From Nitrospirota bacterium (GTDB lineage: Bacteria; Nitrospirota; Thermodesulfovibrionia; Thermodesulfovibrionales; JdFR-85), in NCBI GenBank assembly GCA_003232715.1, contig QIJG01000083.1:1-16891 (forward strand): DNA of 16,891 nucleotides, given 5' to 3'. Numbering within the stretch: the stretch's first letter is position 1; each line of letters opens with the position of its first letter. The position numbers and the translations under genes were made by a program. Positions 7,548 to 13,260 of the stretch are shown here, piece after piece. A model generated the notes under the pieces. That model had not been told where the DNA came from. It searched no databases and saw only the letters and a program-made list of their open reading frames with translations.

Positions 7548-7693
7548 TAATTCATATTCAAATCACGCCTCTTCTCTTTTGTTTTCAAGATATCCGGTTC
7601 TACGGTTACAACTCTTTGTAATGGAAACAATGGAAGAAGCAGAAGGCGGAAAACAGGTTCAGGATTCAAAACTTATTTATGTCAGGGGCGAGA

Positions 7694-8545
7694 TCATGAC
7701 TTGGCATATGGGACAAACCCATAGCTTTCGTATATCATCTGTGCCTCTTCGGAGAGGATAAAAGAAAGGAATTTTTCTGCATTTTGATGGTTCGGTGCAT
7801 TCCTGAGTTTAGTGATATAATAATTGACCCGGTGACGCTGGTCAAGCCTTTCTCCCACCTCTACAACCTCAAACCCAAGTCCCTCCCTCTTTGCGTGAAC
7901 TGCCTCAGTTGCCCAGACAGGACCGACGTCTACAGTACCCTTGCCCAGCCTCAGAGGTGTCTCCCTGTGATGGACAATTGTAAGGATGGTGCTGCCCTCG
8001 GCCCTCTTTTCCTCCATTATCCTACTGACAAGGGCCTTGCCTCCGGCCCGTTCGTACATATCTACAATATACTTTGTAATGTCTTCGAGTGCCCCTGGTT
8101 GTGATATGCGGAGACCGTCCCGATCGAGGTCATTGATATTCCGGATATTGGCCGGATTCCCCTTTGGTACCATAAGAATAATCCTGTTATGGAGGTAGAT
8201 GCGGGATTCATCAACAAGTCCCCGGATGTCAAGTTCTTCTATTGCATCTTTTGTTACCGAGGTATATATGTCAGGCCTGCCCGTTATCATGCTGCCCTGA
8301 AACAGGGCTCCACCGGCAAGGATCTGCCTTAATGCAAGGCCCGGAGGAAGGGTTTCATAAAAGATCTTCTCTACCTCAGGATGTCGCTTCTGAAATGCCC
8401 CGATCAACTCTTCCATAACCATATACTGATTGCCGGCCATAAAGAGGACAAGCCGGGCCTCTTCCATCTCCTCCAGGTTATGCAGATCGTCCCTGCGGGT
8501 TGACGGTATCTCGGGATACTCTTCATTTTTTGATAGTGTTGACAT
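7694..8545 (-). CDS. ModA-like substrate-binding domain protein without signal peptide
   Basis: A 283-residue type II periplasmic-binding-fold protein resembling molybdate/tungstate ABC binding proteins (extracellular solute-binding, ModA-like). Core elements: LVLFMAGNQYMVMEELIGAF (strand-helix 1), GRPDIYTSVTKDAI, the hinge-like RIILMVPKGNPANI, ISQPGALEDITKYI, VGPVWATEAVHAKREG and the C-terminal FLSFILSEEAQMIYESYGF. Unusually, no export signal is present. The first residues are polar (MSTLSKNEEYPEIPS), and an in-frame stop lies just upstream of a possible TTG at 8584, so no hidden leader can be added. It could be cytoplasmic, for example a ligand sensor or storage protein. No ABC permease or ATPase is adjacent. 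ATG 8545 lies 10 nt after a strong -10; an alternative ATG follows GGAGGAG about 30 codons in. Confidence 0.78.
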   Translation of the reverse strand: MSTLSKNEEYPEIPSTRRDDLHNLEEMEEARLVLFMAGNQYMVMEELIGAFQKRHPEVEKIFYETLPPGLALRQILAGGALFQGSMITGRPDIYTSVTKDAIEELDIRGLVDESRIYLHNRIILMVPKGNPANIRNINDLDRDGLRISQPGALEDITKYIVDMYERAGGKALVSRIMEEKRAEGSTILTIVHHRETPLRLGKGTVDVGPVWATEAVHAKREGLGFEVVEVGERLDQRHRVNYYITKLRNAPNHQNAEKFLSFILSEEAQMIYESYGFVPYAKS

Positions 8546-8555
8546 AACTATTGCT

Positions 8556-8584
8556 ATTATATGCCTGAGGGCAGATTGCGTCAA
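8556..8584 (-). promoter_or_regulatory. Strong sigma-70-type promoter for the binding-protein gene
   Basis: On the minus strand TTGACG (8584-8579) and TATAAT (8561-8556) are separated by exactly 17 nt, matching the consensus at 11 of 12 positions. The ATG at 8545 begins 10 nt after the -10, leaving a leader of at most a few bases and no Shine-Dalgarno. This also rules out a TTG start at 8584, which lies inside the -35. Confidence 0.7.
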
Positions 8585-8592
8585 GTCAGCCT

Positions 8593-8641
8593 GCTATCAA
8601 GCTATCAAGATAGGTCAAGGTCAGATAGGCCGTCAGCCTAT
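8593..8641. promoter_or_regulatory. Repeat and palindrome cluster between divergent promoters (possible operator)
   Basis: Between the two start sites lie a tandem 8-mer GCTATCAA (8593-8600, 8601-8608), two GGTCA-type hexamers (8613-8618, 8619-8624), and an inverted repeat ATAGGC-CGTCA-GCCTAT (8625-8641) that abuts the rightward -10. Such a layout is typical of a regulator-binding region shared by divergent genes. The regulator is not known and none is encoded here. Confidence 0.45.
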
Positions 8642-8649
8642 GCTATAAT
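8641..8649 (+). promoter_or_regulatory. Extended -10 (TGCTATAAT) of the membrane protein gene
   Basis: A perfect extended -10 TGnTATAAT at 8641-8649 lies 7 nt before ATG 8657. No good -35 is visible, as is usual for extended -10 promoters. The upstream ATG at 8648 overlaps the hexamer and cannot be used by this transcript, which favours 8657 and a leaderless message. Confidence 0.5.
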
Positions 8650-8656
8650 GAAGGGG

Positions 8657-9595
8657 ATGACTTACTCTGAGGCAATAAAGCAGGGTTTTAAAGTTGCAAA
8701 CCGTAACTGGCAGCTTGTGCTTGTCCGGATTGCAGTGACAGTGCTGAGCTGTATAGGGTTTTTCTTCATCGTGGCAATCCCTCTCGTCATTGCCTTATTA
8801 ATCATAGGGATCAGCCCTCTGTTTTTCTCCCGGATTGAAAGTGCCCCTGATATCCTCATGACCCAATACTTCGGCATAGTAATCGTTGGCGCTCTCCTGC
8901 TGCTCCTTTATATACTCATCGTGTCCACAGCGGGGCTTTATGTCTTTGCCGCTGCAGCAGGAACTCTTGCGCGTACTGTCAGGGATGAGTCTCAGAAATT
9001 CAGCATGAAGGTCTTCTTTGAAGAAGGAAAGCGGCTTTTTTCGCCCATGCTCAGATTTATTAGCATTATGGGGCTTATTGCTATAGGTATTATAGTGTGT
9101 TATGCAATCTCAGGCGTAGTTGTTGCGGCTGTCATTACATACGCAAAGTCACAGTCCCTTGCTCTCTCCATGTTCCTGGGTGTCTTTTTTGCCCTCGTAG
9201 GAGTTATTTCAGGGTTTTTCCTCCTCTTCGGCCTTCTCTCATTGACTGTTTATGGCTTGGCTGCCATTAGCCTGAAGGTCTCAAGGCCGGTGGCTATCGT
9301 AACTGAAACAACAAGATATTTATTGAAAAATCCCTCTGCCTTTTATCTTTACGTAATAATGGCCTCTCTATATATAATCTTCAGCCTCATCCTTGCATTG
9401 GCCGGGTTGCCGCTAAAGGTAGTTCCTTTTATCGGGTTAATTCTGAGCCTCCCATATCAGCTCTTAATATATGCCCTGCAGGGATATGCCGGACTGTTTA
9501 TACTTGCAGTAGCCTTTGTTTATTATTATCAGACGGAACTATCAAGCCTGACAGAGGATTCAGGAGTTACAGAGGTTGCCGGAATAGAATCCTGA
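8657..9595 (+). CDS. Multi-pass membrane protein of unknown function
   Basis: A 312-residue integral membrane protein. I do not recognise a specific family. It begins with a short amphipathic cytoplasmic stretch (TYSEAIKQGFKVANRNW), followed by at least six hydrophobic segments. These lie roughly at residues 20-55 (a long hairpin containing FFFIVAIPLVIALLIIGI), 70-105, 135-165, 175-215, 245-270 and 272-305. A short polar C-terminus follows. The layout (N-terminal amphipathic helix, then long paired helices with small loops) recalls uncharacterised DUF-type membrane proteins related to the glycerophosphodiester phosphodiesterase membrane domain, but this is only an impression. It diverges from the binding-protein gene and is followed 11 nt later by a convergent gene end. 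ATG 8657 is preferred because of the adjacent -10. Confidence 0.8.
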   Translation: MTYSEAIKQGFKVANRNWQLVLVRIAVTVLSCIGFFFIVAIPLVIALLIIGISPLFFSRIESAPDILMTQYFGIVIVGALLLLLYILIVSTAGLYVFAAAAGTLARTVRDESQKFSMKVFFEEGKRLFSPMLRFISIMGLIAIGIIVCYAISGVVVAAVITYAKSQSLALSMFLGVFFALVGVISGFFLLFGLLSLTVYGLAAISLKVSRPVAIVTETTRYLLKNPSAFYLYVIMASLYIIFSLILALAGLPLKVVPFIGLILSLPYQLLIYALQGYAGLFILAVAFVYYYQTELSSLTEDSGVTEVAGIES

Positions 9596-9606
9596 ATATT
9601 TCTGTT

Positions 9607-10401
9607 TTAACGTGAAAACGTCCACTCAGGGGACTGATATTTCTGCCTCTGAAACTGAAGGGCAAGTACCCTCTCCTCTTCAGTCAGTCCCATAGGCAGA
9701 AGCCTTACCTCAAATATTTCTTCAAAGGCCTTTAAAATCGCTCTCTTTAATTCATCAGGTGAGAGCGTGGGCAAATGATCCGCCAGCCCTGTCATGGTTA
9801 AGGATATTTTTTCGGCATCAGCGTTCCTGAAGACCCGCTCCATGAGCCCTGAGTCTATTACCATCTGAATAGAGCCCTGCTGGAGAAAACCCTCCTTCCA
9901 CCGCTTCTGTGCCGAGCCGATCACCTTTCTCCTGTTAATGGAGAGTTCAGCATATGAGACGGACTGAAAACAGAGGGCGCTTCCTGTAAGTATGCGGCCC
10001 TTTTCCCTGCGATTCTTCATCTCCACGTCTATACCGAAGGATTTAAGGGCAGTGTAAAAGGCCCTGCTCAGGTGTTCGTAGGTGCTCAGCAGGCCCTCGG
10101 AAAAGCAGGGCAGGGCATTCCTTGATGCGAAACTGTAAGTAATCTCCGTGCCATGCAAAATAGCCCGGCCTCCGGTAGGACGCCTGACAATGGGGATGCC
10201 CCTGTATTCACAGTACCCCCTGTCTATCTCTTCTGTCTTCTGAAAGCAGCCCAGACTCACAGATGGTACAGCCCAGCCATAGAACCTCAGCGTAGGTGGG
10301 ACCCTGCCCTTCAGTGCCATCTCTGCAATCGCCTCATCAACGGCCATATTGCAGGAAGCATCAGAGATGCCTGTATCTATATATCTCCAGGTTGCTTCCA
10401 T
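9607..10401 (-). CDS. Lipoate-pathway acyltransferase, LipM-like octanoyltransferase or lipoate ligase
   Basis: A 264-residue protein of the biotin/lipoate protein ligase fold. It would attach octanoyl or lipoyl groups to E2 or GcvH lipoyl domains in the cytosol. Motifs: N-terminal SCNMAVDEA (16-24), RFYGWAVPSVSLGCFQ (39-54), RRPTGGRAILHG (73-84) and RKVIGSAQKR (158-167) with the conserved acyl-binding lysine, then LQQGSI. A cysteine in SALCFQ (C144) matches the place of the catalytic cysteine of B. subtilis LipM (in a PACF motif), which favours octanoyl-ACP transferase over ATP-dependent ligase. This is by motif memory only. ATG 10401 gives the standard N-terminus; a GGAGG lies about 13 nt upstream, rather far. 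Its 3' end faces the membrane-protein gene. Confidence 0.82.
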   Translation of the reverse strand: MEATWRYIDTGISDASCNMAVDEAIAEMALKGRVPPTLRFYGWAVPSVSLGCFQKTEEIDRGYCEYRGIPIVRRPTGGRAILHGTEITYSFASRNALPCFSEGLLSTYEHLSRAFYTALKSFGIDVEMKNRREKGRILTGSALCFQSVSYAELSINRRKVIGSAQKRWKEGFLQQGSIQMVIDSGLMERVFRNADAEKISLTMTGLADHLPTLSPDELKRAILKAFEEIFEVRLLPMGLTEEERVLALQFQRQKYQSPEWTFSR

Positions 10402-10501
10402 AAAGCAAAGGCATTCCTCCAGACCCTTGTGTGTATCACGCTCTCAATTATGCTATCGACTCACAAACCTCAGGACTTTATTATATACTGATAGTGTGAA
10501 A

Positions 10502-10648
10502 ATGGGACAGCCGGTAAAAGAGAGTGAGAGATTGGAGTCTGAACTTTTCAGTATGGAGGACAGGGTTTTTATAATCAACTCAAAGCCGTCTATTGAAGTG
10601 AATATAGAAACTCTGTTAAGCTATTGCCTGAGAAGGAGGTGTCTATGA
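10502..10648 (+). CDS. Possible small protein coupled to the next gene
   Basis: A 48-residue frame starting MGQPVKESERLESELF and ending RRRCL. I do not recognise it. Support: its stop overlaps the next start as ATGA (10645-10648), a usual sign of translational coupling; it fills the space between divergent genes; and a TATACT lies 12 nt before the ATG. Against: no clear Shine-Dalgarno, and no motif beyond an acidic first half and a basic end. The AAGGAGG that serves the downstream gene lies inside this frame. Confidence 0.4.
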   Translation: MGQPVKESERLESELFSMEDRVFIINSKPSIEVNIETLLSYCLRRRCL

Positions 10649-10812
10649 AGGAGGAGAAACTTGTGGAGATATGTGCTGTCTGTGCATGGAGGGCCACCTG
10701 CCGGAAAAAGTTTTCCATATCAGGAAAGGATATCAGGTGCCCTGATTTTGTGAGGGATCTAAGTATAAAGGCAGAAAAACAGACCAGGAAAGAAGAAAAA
10801 AAAAGAGCATAA
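10645..10812 (+). CDS. Small conserved cysteine-motif protein
   Basis: A 55-residue protein with four cysteines in the order ICAVCAWRATC...RCPDF, that is C-x2-C-x6-C and a later CPDF. It ends in a highly charged Lys/Glu tail. This looks like a small metal-binding knuckle or a fragment of an Fe-S/Zn-binding module. I recall similar short proteins with CxxC and RCPDF motifs in sulfate-reducer-like and Nitrospirota genomes but know no function. The start at 10645 is chosen because AAGGAGG (10633-10639) precedes it by 5 nt. The ATG overlaps the stop of the upstream small frame. Confidence 0.7.
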   Translation: MKEEKLVEICAVCAWRATCRKKFSISGKDIRCPDFVRDLSIKAEKQTRKEEKKRA

Positions 10813-10826
10813 GAAGTCATTCTGTA

Positions 10827-10835
10827 TGATATAAT
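10827..10835 (+). promoter_or_regulatory. Extended -10 upstream of the tandem-repeat gene
   Basis: TGATATAAT matches TGnTATAAT. No clear -35 is present. Transcription would start near 10842, giving a leader of about 57 nt that contains the paired 15-nt direct repeat and a GGAGG ribosome-binding site (10888-10892) before ATG 10899. Confidence 0.5.
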
Positions 10836-10848
10836 AGCGGCAAGCTGG

Positions 10849-10885
10849 CAAGAGCCCTGTCTTGAGGAAACAAGAGCCCTGTCTT
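10849..10885 (+). repeat. 15-nt direct repeat in the leader of the tandem-repeat gene
   Basis: CAAGAGCCCTGTCTT occurs at 10849-10863 and again, unchanged, at 10871-10885. Both copies lie between the extended -10 and the ribosome-binding site. It may be a recent short duplication or a paired binding site. Confidence 0.7.
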
Positions 10886-10898
10886 ATGGAGGTATTGA

Positions 10899-11396
10899 AT
10901 GGAGGAAAAGAGATTAAAAGAACTGCTGCGAGAGGTTATTGGCGAGGTCTTTGAAGAGAAGACTGCAATTTTTGCCACAAAGGACGACCTCAGGGCCTTT
11001 ACCACAAAGGACGACCTAAAGGCTTTTGCCACAAAGGACGACCTAAAGGCCTTTGCCACAAAGGACGACCTAAAGGCTTTTGCCACAAAGGACGACCTAA
11101 AGGCTTTTGCCACAAAGGACGACCTAAAGGCTTTTGCCACAAAGGACGACCTAAAGGCCTTTGCCACAAAGGACGACCTAAAGGCCTTTATAACAAAAGA
11201 GGAGTTTTTGGAGTTTGAAAGAAGGCTTACCAATGCCCTTAACGGGATCAGAGAGGGAGTGAGGCTGTCTCTTTATGAGATAGAGAAAAGACTTGGTGAG
11301 ATTGAGAGCAAACTCAGATTTTATGATTTCAATTTTGTAGTAAATCAGAACGACGCTATTATGAGAACCATGAAGGATATATATATCAGGAACTGA
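10899..11396 (+). CDS. Coiled-coil protein with nine-residue tandem repeats, C-terminus truncated by a 2-nt slip
   Basis: A 165-residue soluble protein of unknown function. Residues 1-24 form a charged helix (MEEKRLKELLREVIGEVFEE). Residues 25-96 are eight copies of a nine-residue unit, consensus FATKDDLKA, followed by a degenerate ninth (FITKEEFLE). Residues from about 106 are a helical coiled coil (RRLTNALNGIREG, YEIEKRLGEIESKL). The repeat resembles TKDDLKA/TKEDLK stretches of bacterial coiled-coil proteins of the DUF1640 or fibre-stalk kind; oligomerisation is inferred. GGAGG at 10888-10892 fixes the start. The frame ends IYIRN-stop just after an AT dinucleotide run (11377-11386). With 2 nt fewer, the chain would continue with 26 more coiled-coil residues to 11467. 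Confidence 0.8.
   Translation: MEEKRLKELLREVIGEVFEEKTAIFATKDDLRAFTTKDDLKAFATKDDLKAFATKDDLKAFATKDDLKAFATKDDLKAFATKDDLKAFATKDDLKAFITKEEFLEFERRLTNALNGIREGVRLSLYEIEKRLGEIESKLRFYDFNFVVNQNDAIMRTMKDIYIRN
10971..11186 (+). repeat. Tandem repeat, 27 nt x 8
   Basis: Eight in-frame 27-nt units, each beginning TTTGCCACAAAGGACGACCT or a near copy, differing mainly at CTT/CTC and TTT/CCTTT wobble positions. The near identity of the inner copies implies recent amplification or gene conversion. Being a multiple of three, copy-number change would keep the frame, so length variation between strains is expected. Confidence 0.95.
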
Positions 11397-11467
11397 CCTT
11401 TACCAGCTCAAGGCTGCGGGAACATGATGCACGGCTATCTACTGTTGAGGCTGTCGTAAAGAGGTAA
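11387..11467 (+). pseudogene. Displaced C-terminal coding tail of the tandem-repeat protein
   Basis: Read in the shifted frame, this stretch gives QELTFTSSRLREHDARLSTV followed by EAVVKR and TAA. It joins directly to MKDIY of the upstream frame if one AT unit is removed from the run at 11377-11386. The heptad-like pattern of L, H, L and V continues the preceding coiled coil, so it is likely the original C-terminus. Confidence 0.65.
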
Positions 11468-11599
11468 CCCAAACGTCTGTACACTTTAGAGTCTGTCTAT
11501 AAAAACACTGTCATTTGTCATTCCTTTTTAAAGAACGATTCCTGACAAGCCGGAATAACGGAAAAAAGGAAAACTTGCAAACGCGAATCCATCCAGGTC
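11468..11599. other. Non-coding stretch with a weak palindrome
   Basis: I see no coding signal here. ATTCC (11538-11542) and GGAAT (11552-11556) flank TGACAAGCC. This resembles dispersed ATTCC...GGAAT palindromes that I recall from related genomes, but the arms are only 5 bp. The rest of the vanished NCS2 permease would be expected here and is absent. Confidence 0.3.
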
Positions 11600-11743
11600 T
11601 CAAATACAAACATCCTTCCGGAGAAGGACCATCGGCTGGAGGACGATGATATATGCCATGGTCAGGAACGTACTCGTCCCTGCAATGACCTCCCTACGGA
11701 ATGATGTGCCGTTATCAGTGAGTTAAAAGGTCTTCTCCAGTAT
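11600..11743 (-). pseudogene. Remnant of an NCS2-family purine permease gene (N-terminus only)
   Basis: On the minus strand, reading from 11743, the codons give I-LEKTF-stop-LTDNGTSFRREVIAG, then TSTFLTMAYIIVLQPMVL. This is the hallmark N-terminus of NCS2/AzgA-type nucleobase permeases (commonly M-x-E-x-x-F-K-L-x-x-N-G-T, then AG-x-T/S-TFLTMAYII). Two point lesions show: the start is ATA where ATG is expected (11743-11741), and TAA stands where a Lys codon AAA is expected (11725-11723). The homology ends near 11624; the remaining 400 or so residues are gone, and a stop follows at 11602-11600. It begins 9 nt after apt, so it was the last gene of the mtnP-apt operon and presumably imported adenine, guanine or hypoxanthine. 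Confidence 0.85.
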
Positions 11744-11752
11744 GACCGGAGC

Positions 11753-12286
11753 CTAATCCCCCTCAAATTCCGTCAATGTAAAAACACTGTATCCCTTGTC
11801 GATCAGCTTCTGATGGCCGCCTATATCAGGAAGGTCTACTATAAAGGCCATCTCCGCAACTTTGGCCCCGAGTTTCTCGATGAGTGCTGCCGATGCCAGG
11901 GCCGTGCCACCTGTTGCAATGAGGTCATCCACGAGGAGGACTTTCTCTCCGCTCTTTAAAGCATCCTTATGTATCTCTATAACGTCGGTCCCGTATTCAA
12001 GCGCATACTCATACTTTATAGTTTCCGCTGGGAGTTTACCTTTCTTCCTTATAGGAATAAACCCCTTTCCAAGGGTATATGAAAGGGCTCCTCCTATAAT
12101 AAACCCCCTGGACTCTATGCCGACAATAATGTCAAACTCTACTTCGCTTGTAATATATCTCTGCGTCAGGCTGTCAATAACAAGCCTGAATCCGACGGGG
12201 TCCTTAATCAGCGTGGTAATGTCCCTGAACATGATTCCTTTCCTGGGATAATCGGGTACTGTCCTTATCTTTGATTTAATCGGCAT
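11753..12286 (-). CDS. apt: Adenine phosphoribosyltransferase
   Basis: A 177-residue type I phosphoribosyltransferase that converts adenine and PRPP to AMP and pyrophosphate in the cytosol. It has the APRT opening IRTVPDYPRKGIMFRDITTL (7-26), the flexible loop RKKGKLPAETIKYEYALEYG (80-99) and the PRPP-binding motif VLLVDDLIATGGTA (116-129). Length and all motifs are normal. AAGGAGGAG precedes the ATG with good spacing. In the operon it follows mtnP (original mtnP stop 13 nt upstream), so its adenine would come from methylthioadenosine cleavage, and originally also from the permease whose remnant lies 9 nt downstream. Confidence 0.96.
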   Translation of the reverse strand: MPIKSKIRTVPDYPRKGIMFRDITTLIKDPVGFRLVIDSLTQRYITSEVEFDIIVGIESRGFIIGGALSYTLGKGFIPIRKKGKLPAETIKYEYALEYGTDVIEIHKDALKSGEKVLLVDDLIATGGTALASAALIEKLGAKVAEMAFIVDLPDIGGHQKLIDKGYSVFTLTEFEGD

Positions 12287-12299
12287 TTGCTCCTCCTTT

Positions 12300-12383
12300 T
12301 TAGCTGCATTTGTGTTCTGAACACTTAATCCCCGGAATTGTATTCAAGATCAGTTTTTTTACATTTTCAGCGTTCCGGTGCAT
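12300..12383 (-). pseudogene. mtnP: Displaced C-terminal coding tail of mtnP
   Basis: In another frame than the truncated gene, this stretch reads MHRNAENVKKLILNTIPGI followed by a short tail and TAA at 12302-12300. NAENVxKLxL...IP is the normal C-terminus of methylthioadenosine phosphorylases. The stop lies immediately before the apt ribosome-binding site, as expected for the original operon junction. Only 2 nt separate the last correct codon (GAT, 12388-12386) from this frame, against about 15 nt in the family, so about 13 nt appear lost. Confidence 0.85.
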
Positions 12384-13051
12384 GTATCCCACGTAACGGG
12401 GTCCTCGCCTTCCTTCCAGCAATCATAATCAGTAGACATTGCAATGGACTGGTAACAGATGCCCAGCTCTCTTGCAAGTATGACCTCAGGCACGGTTGAC
12501 ATGTTGATAACGTCCGCTCCAAAGCCCCTGAACATATGAGACTCAGCCTTTGTGGAAAACCTGGGACCTTCAATCGTAATAACAGTGCCTTTTTTGTGAT
12601 GCCTGAGCTTTAATTCTTTGGCGGTTTTAATGAGAAGCGACCTCAGCTCCCCGCAGAAGGGCTCTGCCATCGGTGTATGGACAACCTTTTTTTCATGGAA
12701 GGTAAGGGTTCTGTGTTTTGTAAAATCTATAAACTGGTCAATAAAAACAAAATCAGCGGGCTTTATCCCGGCCCTAAGTGAGCCAACTGCAGTAGTGGCG
12801 AGGATATGCGTACAGCCCTCTTTCTTGAGGGCACTCAGATTGGCACTGTAATTGACTGCCGTTGGATAGATTGAATGCTTCTTCCCGTGACGGGCAAGTA
12901 TTACGACATCAACCCCGTCTATCTTGCCGACTGTGAGTGGTGATGAGGGTTTTCCGTAAGGTGTCTTTACACTCTTTTCCCTGGCGCCTTTGATTATCTT
13001 TGGATCATCAAGTCCGGAGCCGCCAATAATACCGACTTTCACCTTTTTCAT
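12359..13051 (-). CDS. mtnP: S-methyl-5'-thioadenosine phosphorylase, C-terminally truncated by a frameshift
   Basis: A 230-residue member of the PNP/MTAP family, which phosphorolyses methylthioadenosine to adenine and methylthioribose-1-phosphate. It has GIIGGSGL near the N-terminus (phosphate site), ARHGKKHSIYPTAVNY, ATTAVGSL, the MTAP-type EGPRFSTKAE, NMSTVPEVILARE and the purine-binding STDYDCW (D208, D210). The family is about 260-290 residues; here the true sequence stops at VTWD222 and an 8-residue foreign tail follows. The missing C-terminal helix is encoded in another frame at 12383-12300. In human MTAP a C-terminal leucine of the neighbouring subunit lines the methylthio pocket, so the truncation may harm MTA binding. 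AAGGAGAG precedes ATG 13051. mtnA lies 209 nt upstream in the same direction. Confidence 0.92.
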   Translation of the reverse strand: MKKVKVGIIGGSGLDDPKIIKGAREKSVKTPYGKPSSPLTVGKIDGVDVVILARHGKKHSIYPTAVNYSANLSALKKEGCTHILATTAVGSLRAGIKPADFVFIDQFIDFTKHRTLTFHEKKVVHTPMAEPFCGELRSLLIKTAKELKLRHHKKGTVITIEGPRFSTKAESHMFRGFGADVINMSTVPEVILARELGICYQSIAMSTDYDCWKEGEDPVTWDTCTGTLKM

Positions 13052-13260
13052 ATGCTCTCCTTGTTAAAGTTATTGTCCTCCAAAAACCCATGGGGTTAAC
13101 TCTTTTTCATGCTATTCCACGGTAAACCTTGTACTGCCCGGGTTGATTGAGCAGGGCCATCATCCGGTATTTTCATTTGTTTTGTTGATTTCTTGAATAA
13201 AAAGGTGAGAAACACAATATCGGTTGTCAGTAATATATACAATTAAAGCCGAATTCGAAC

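Noticed and set aside
7548..7693. Small plus-strand frame between fxsA and the binding-protein gene
   Set aside because: No ribosome-binding site, no protein-like composition, and it overlaps the convergent gene end.
8546..8584. TTG start for the binding protein at 8584, giving a possible short hydrophobic leader (HIIAIV)
   Set aside because: The codon is part of the -35 hexamer, and the stretch is too short and too polar to be a signal peptide.
8561..8656. N-terminal extension of the membrane protein (MPEGRLRQVS...)
   Set aside because: It runs through both promoters and the palindrome, and its sequence is repeat-derived; the start at 8657 fits the -10 and the membrane topology.
10971..11186. 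CRISPR-like array
   Set aside because: The units are contiguous 27-nt copies without unique spacers and encode an in-frame protein repeat.
10817..11233. Long minus-strand frame with repeats of FRSSFVAKA
   Set aside because: It is the mirror of the 27-nt coding repeat; the plus strand has the ribosome-binding site and a charged coiled-coil product.
13096..13176. 26-residue minus-strand frame (MKIPDDGPAQS...) between mtnA and mtnP
   Set aside because: No ribosome-binding site, no recognisable motif and very short; a chance frame is more likely.
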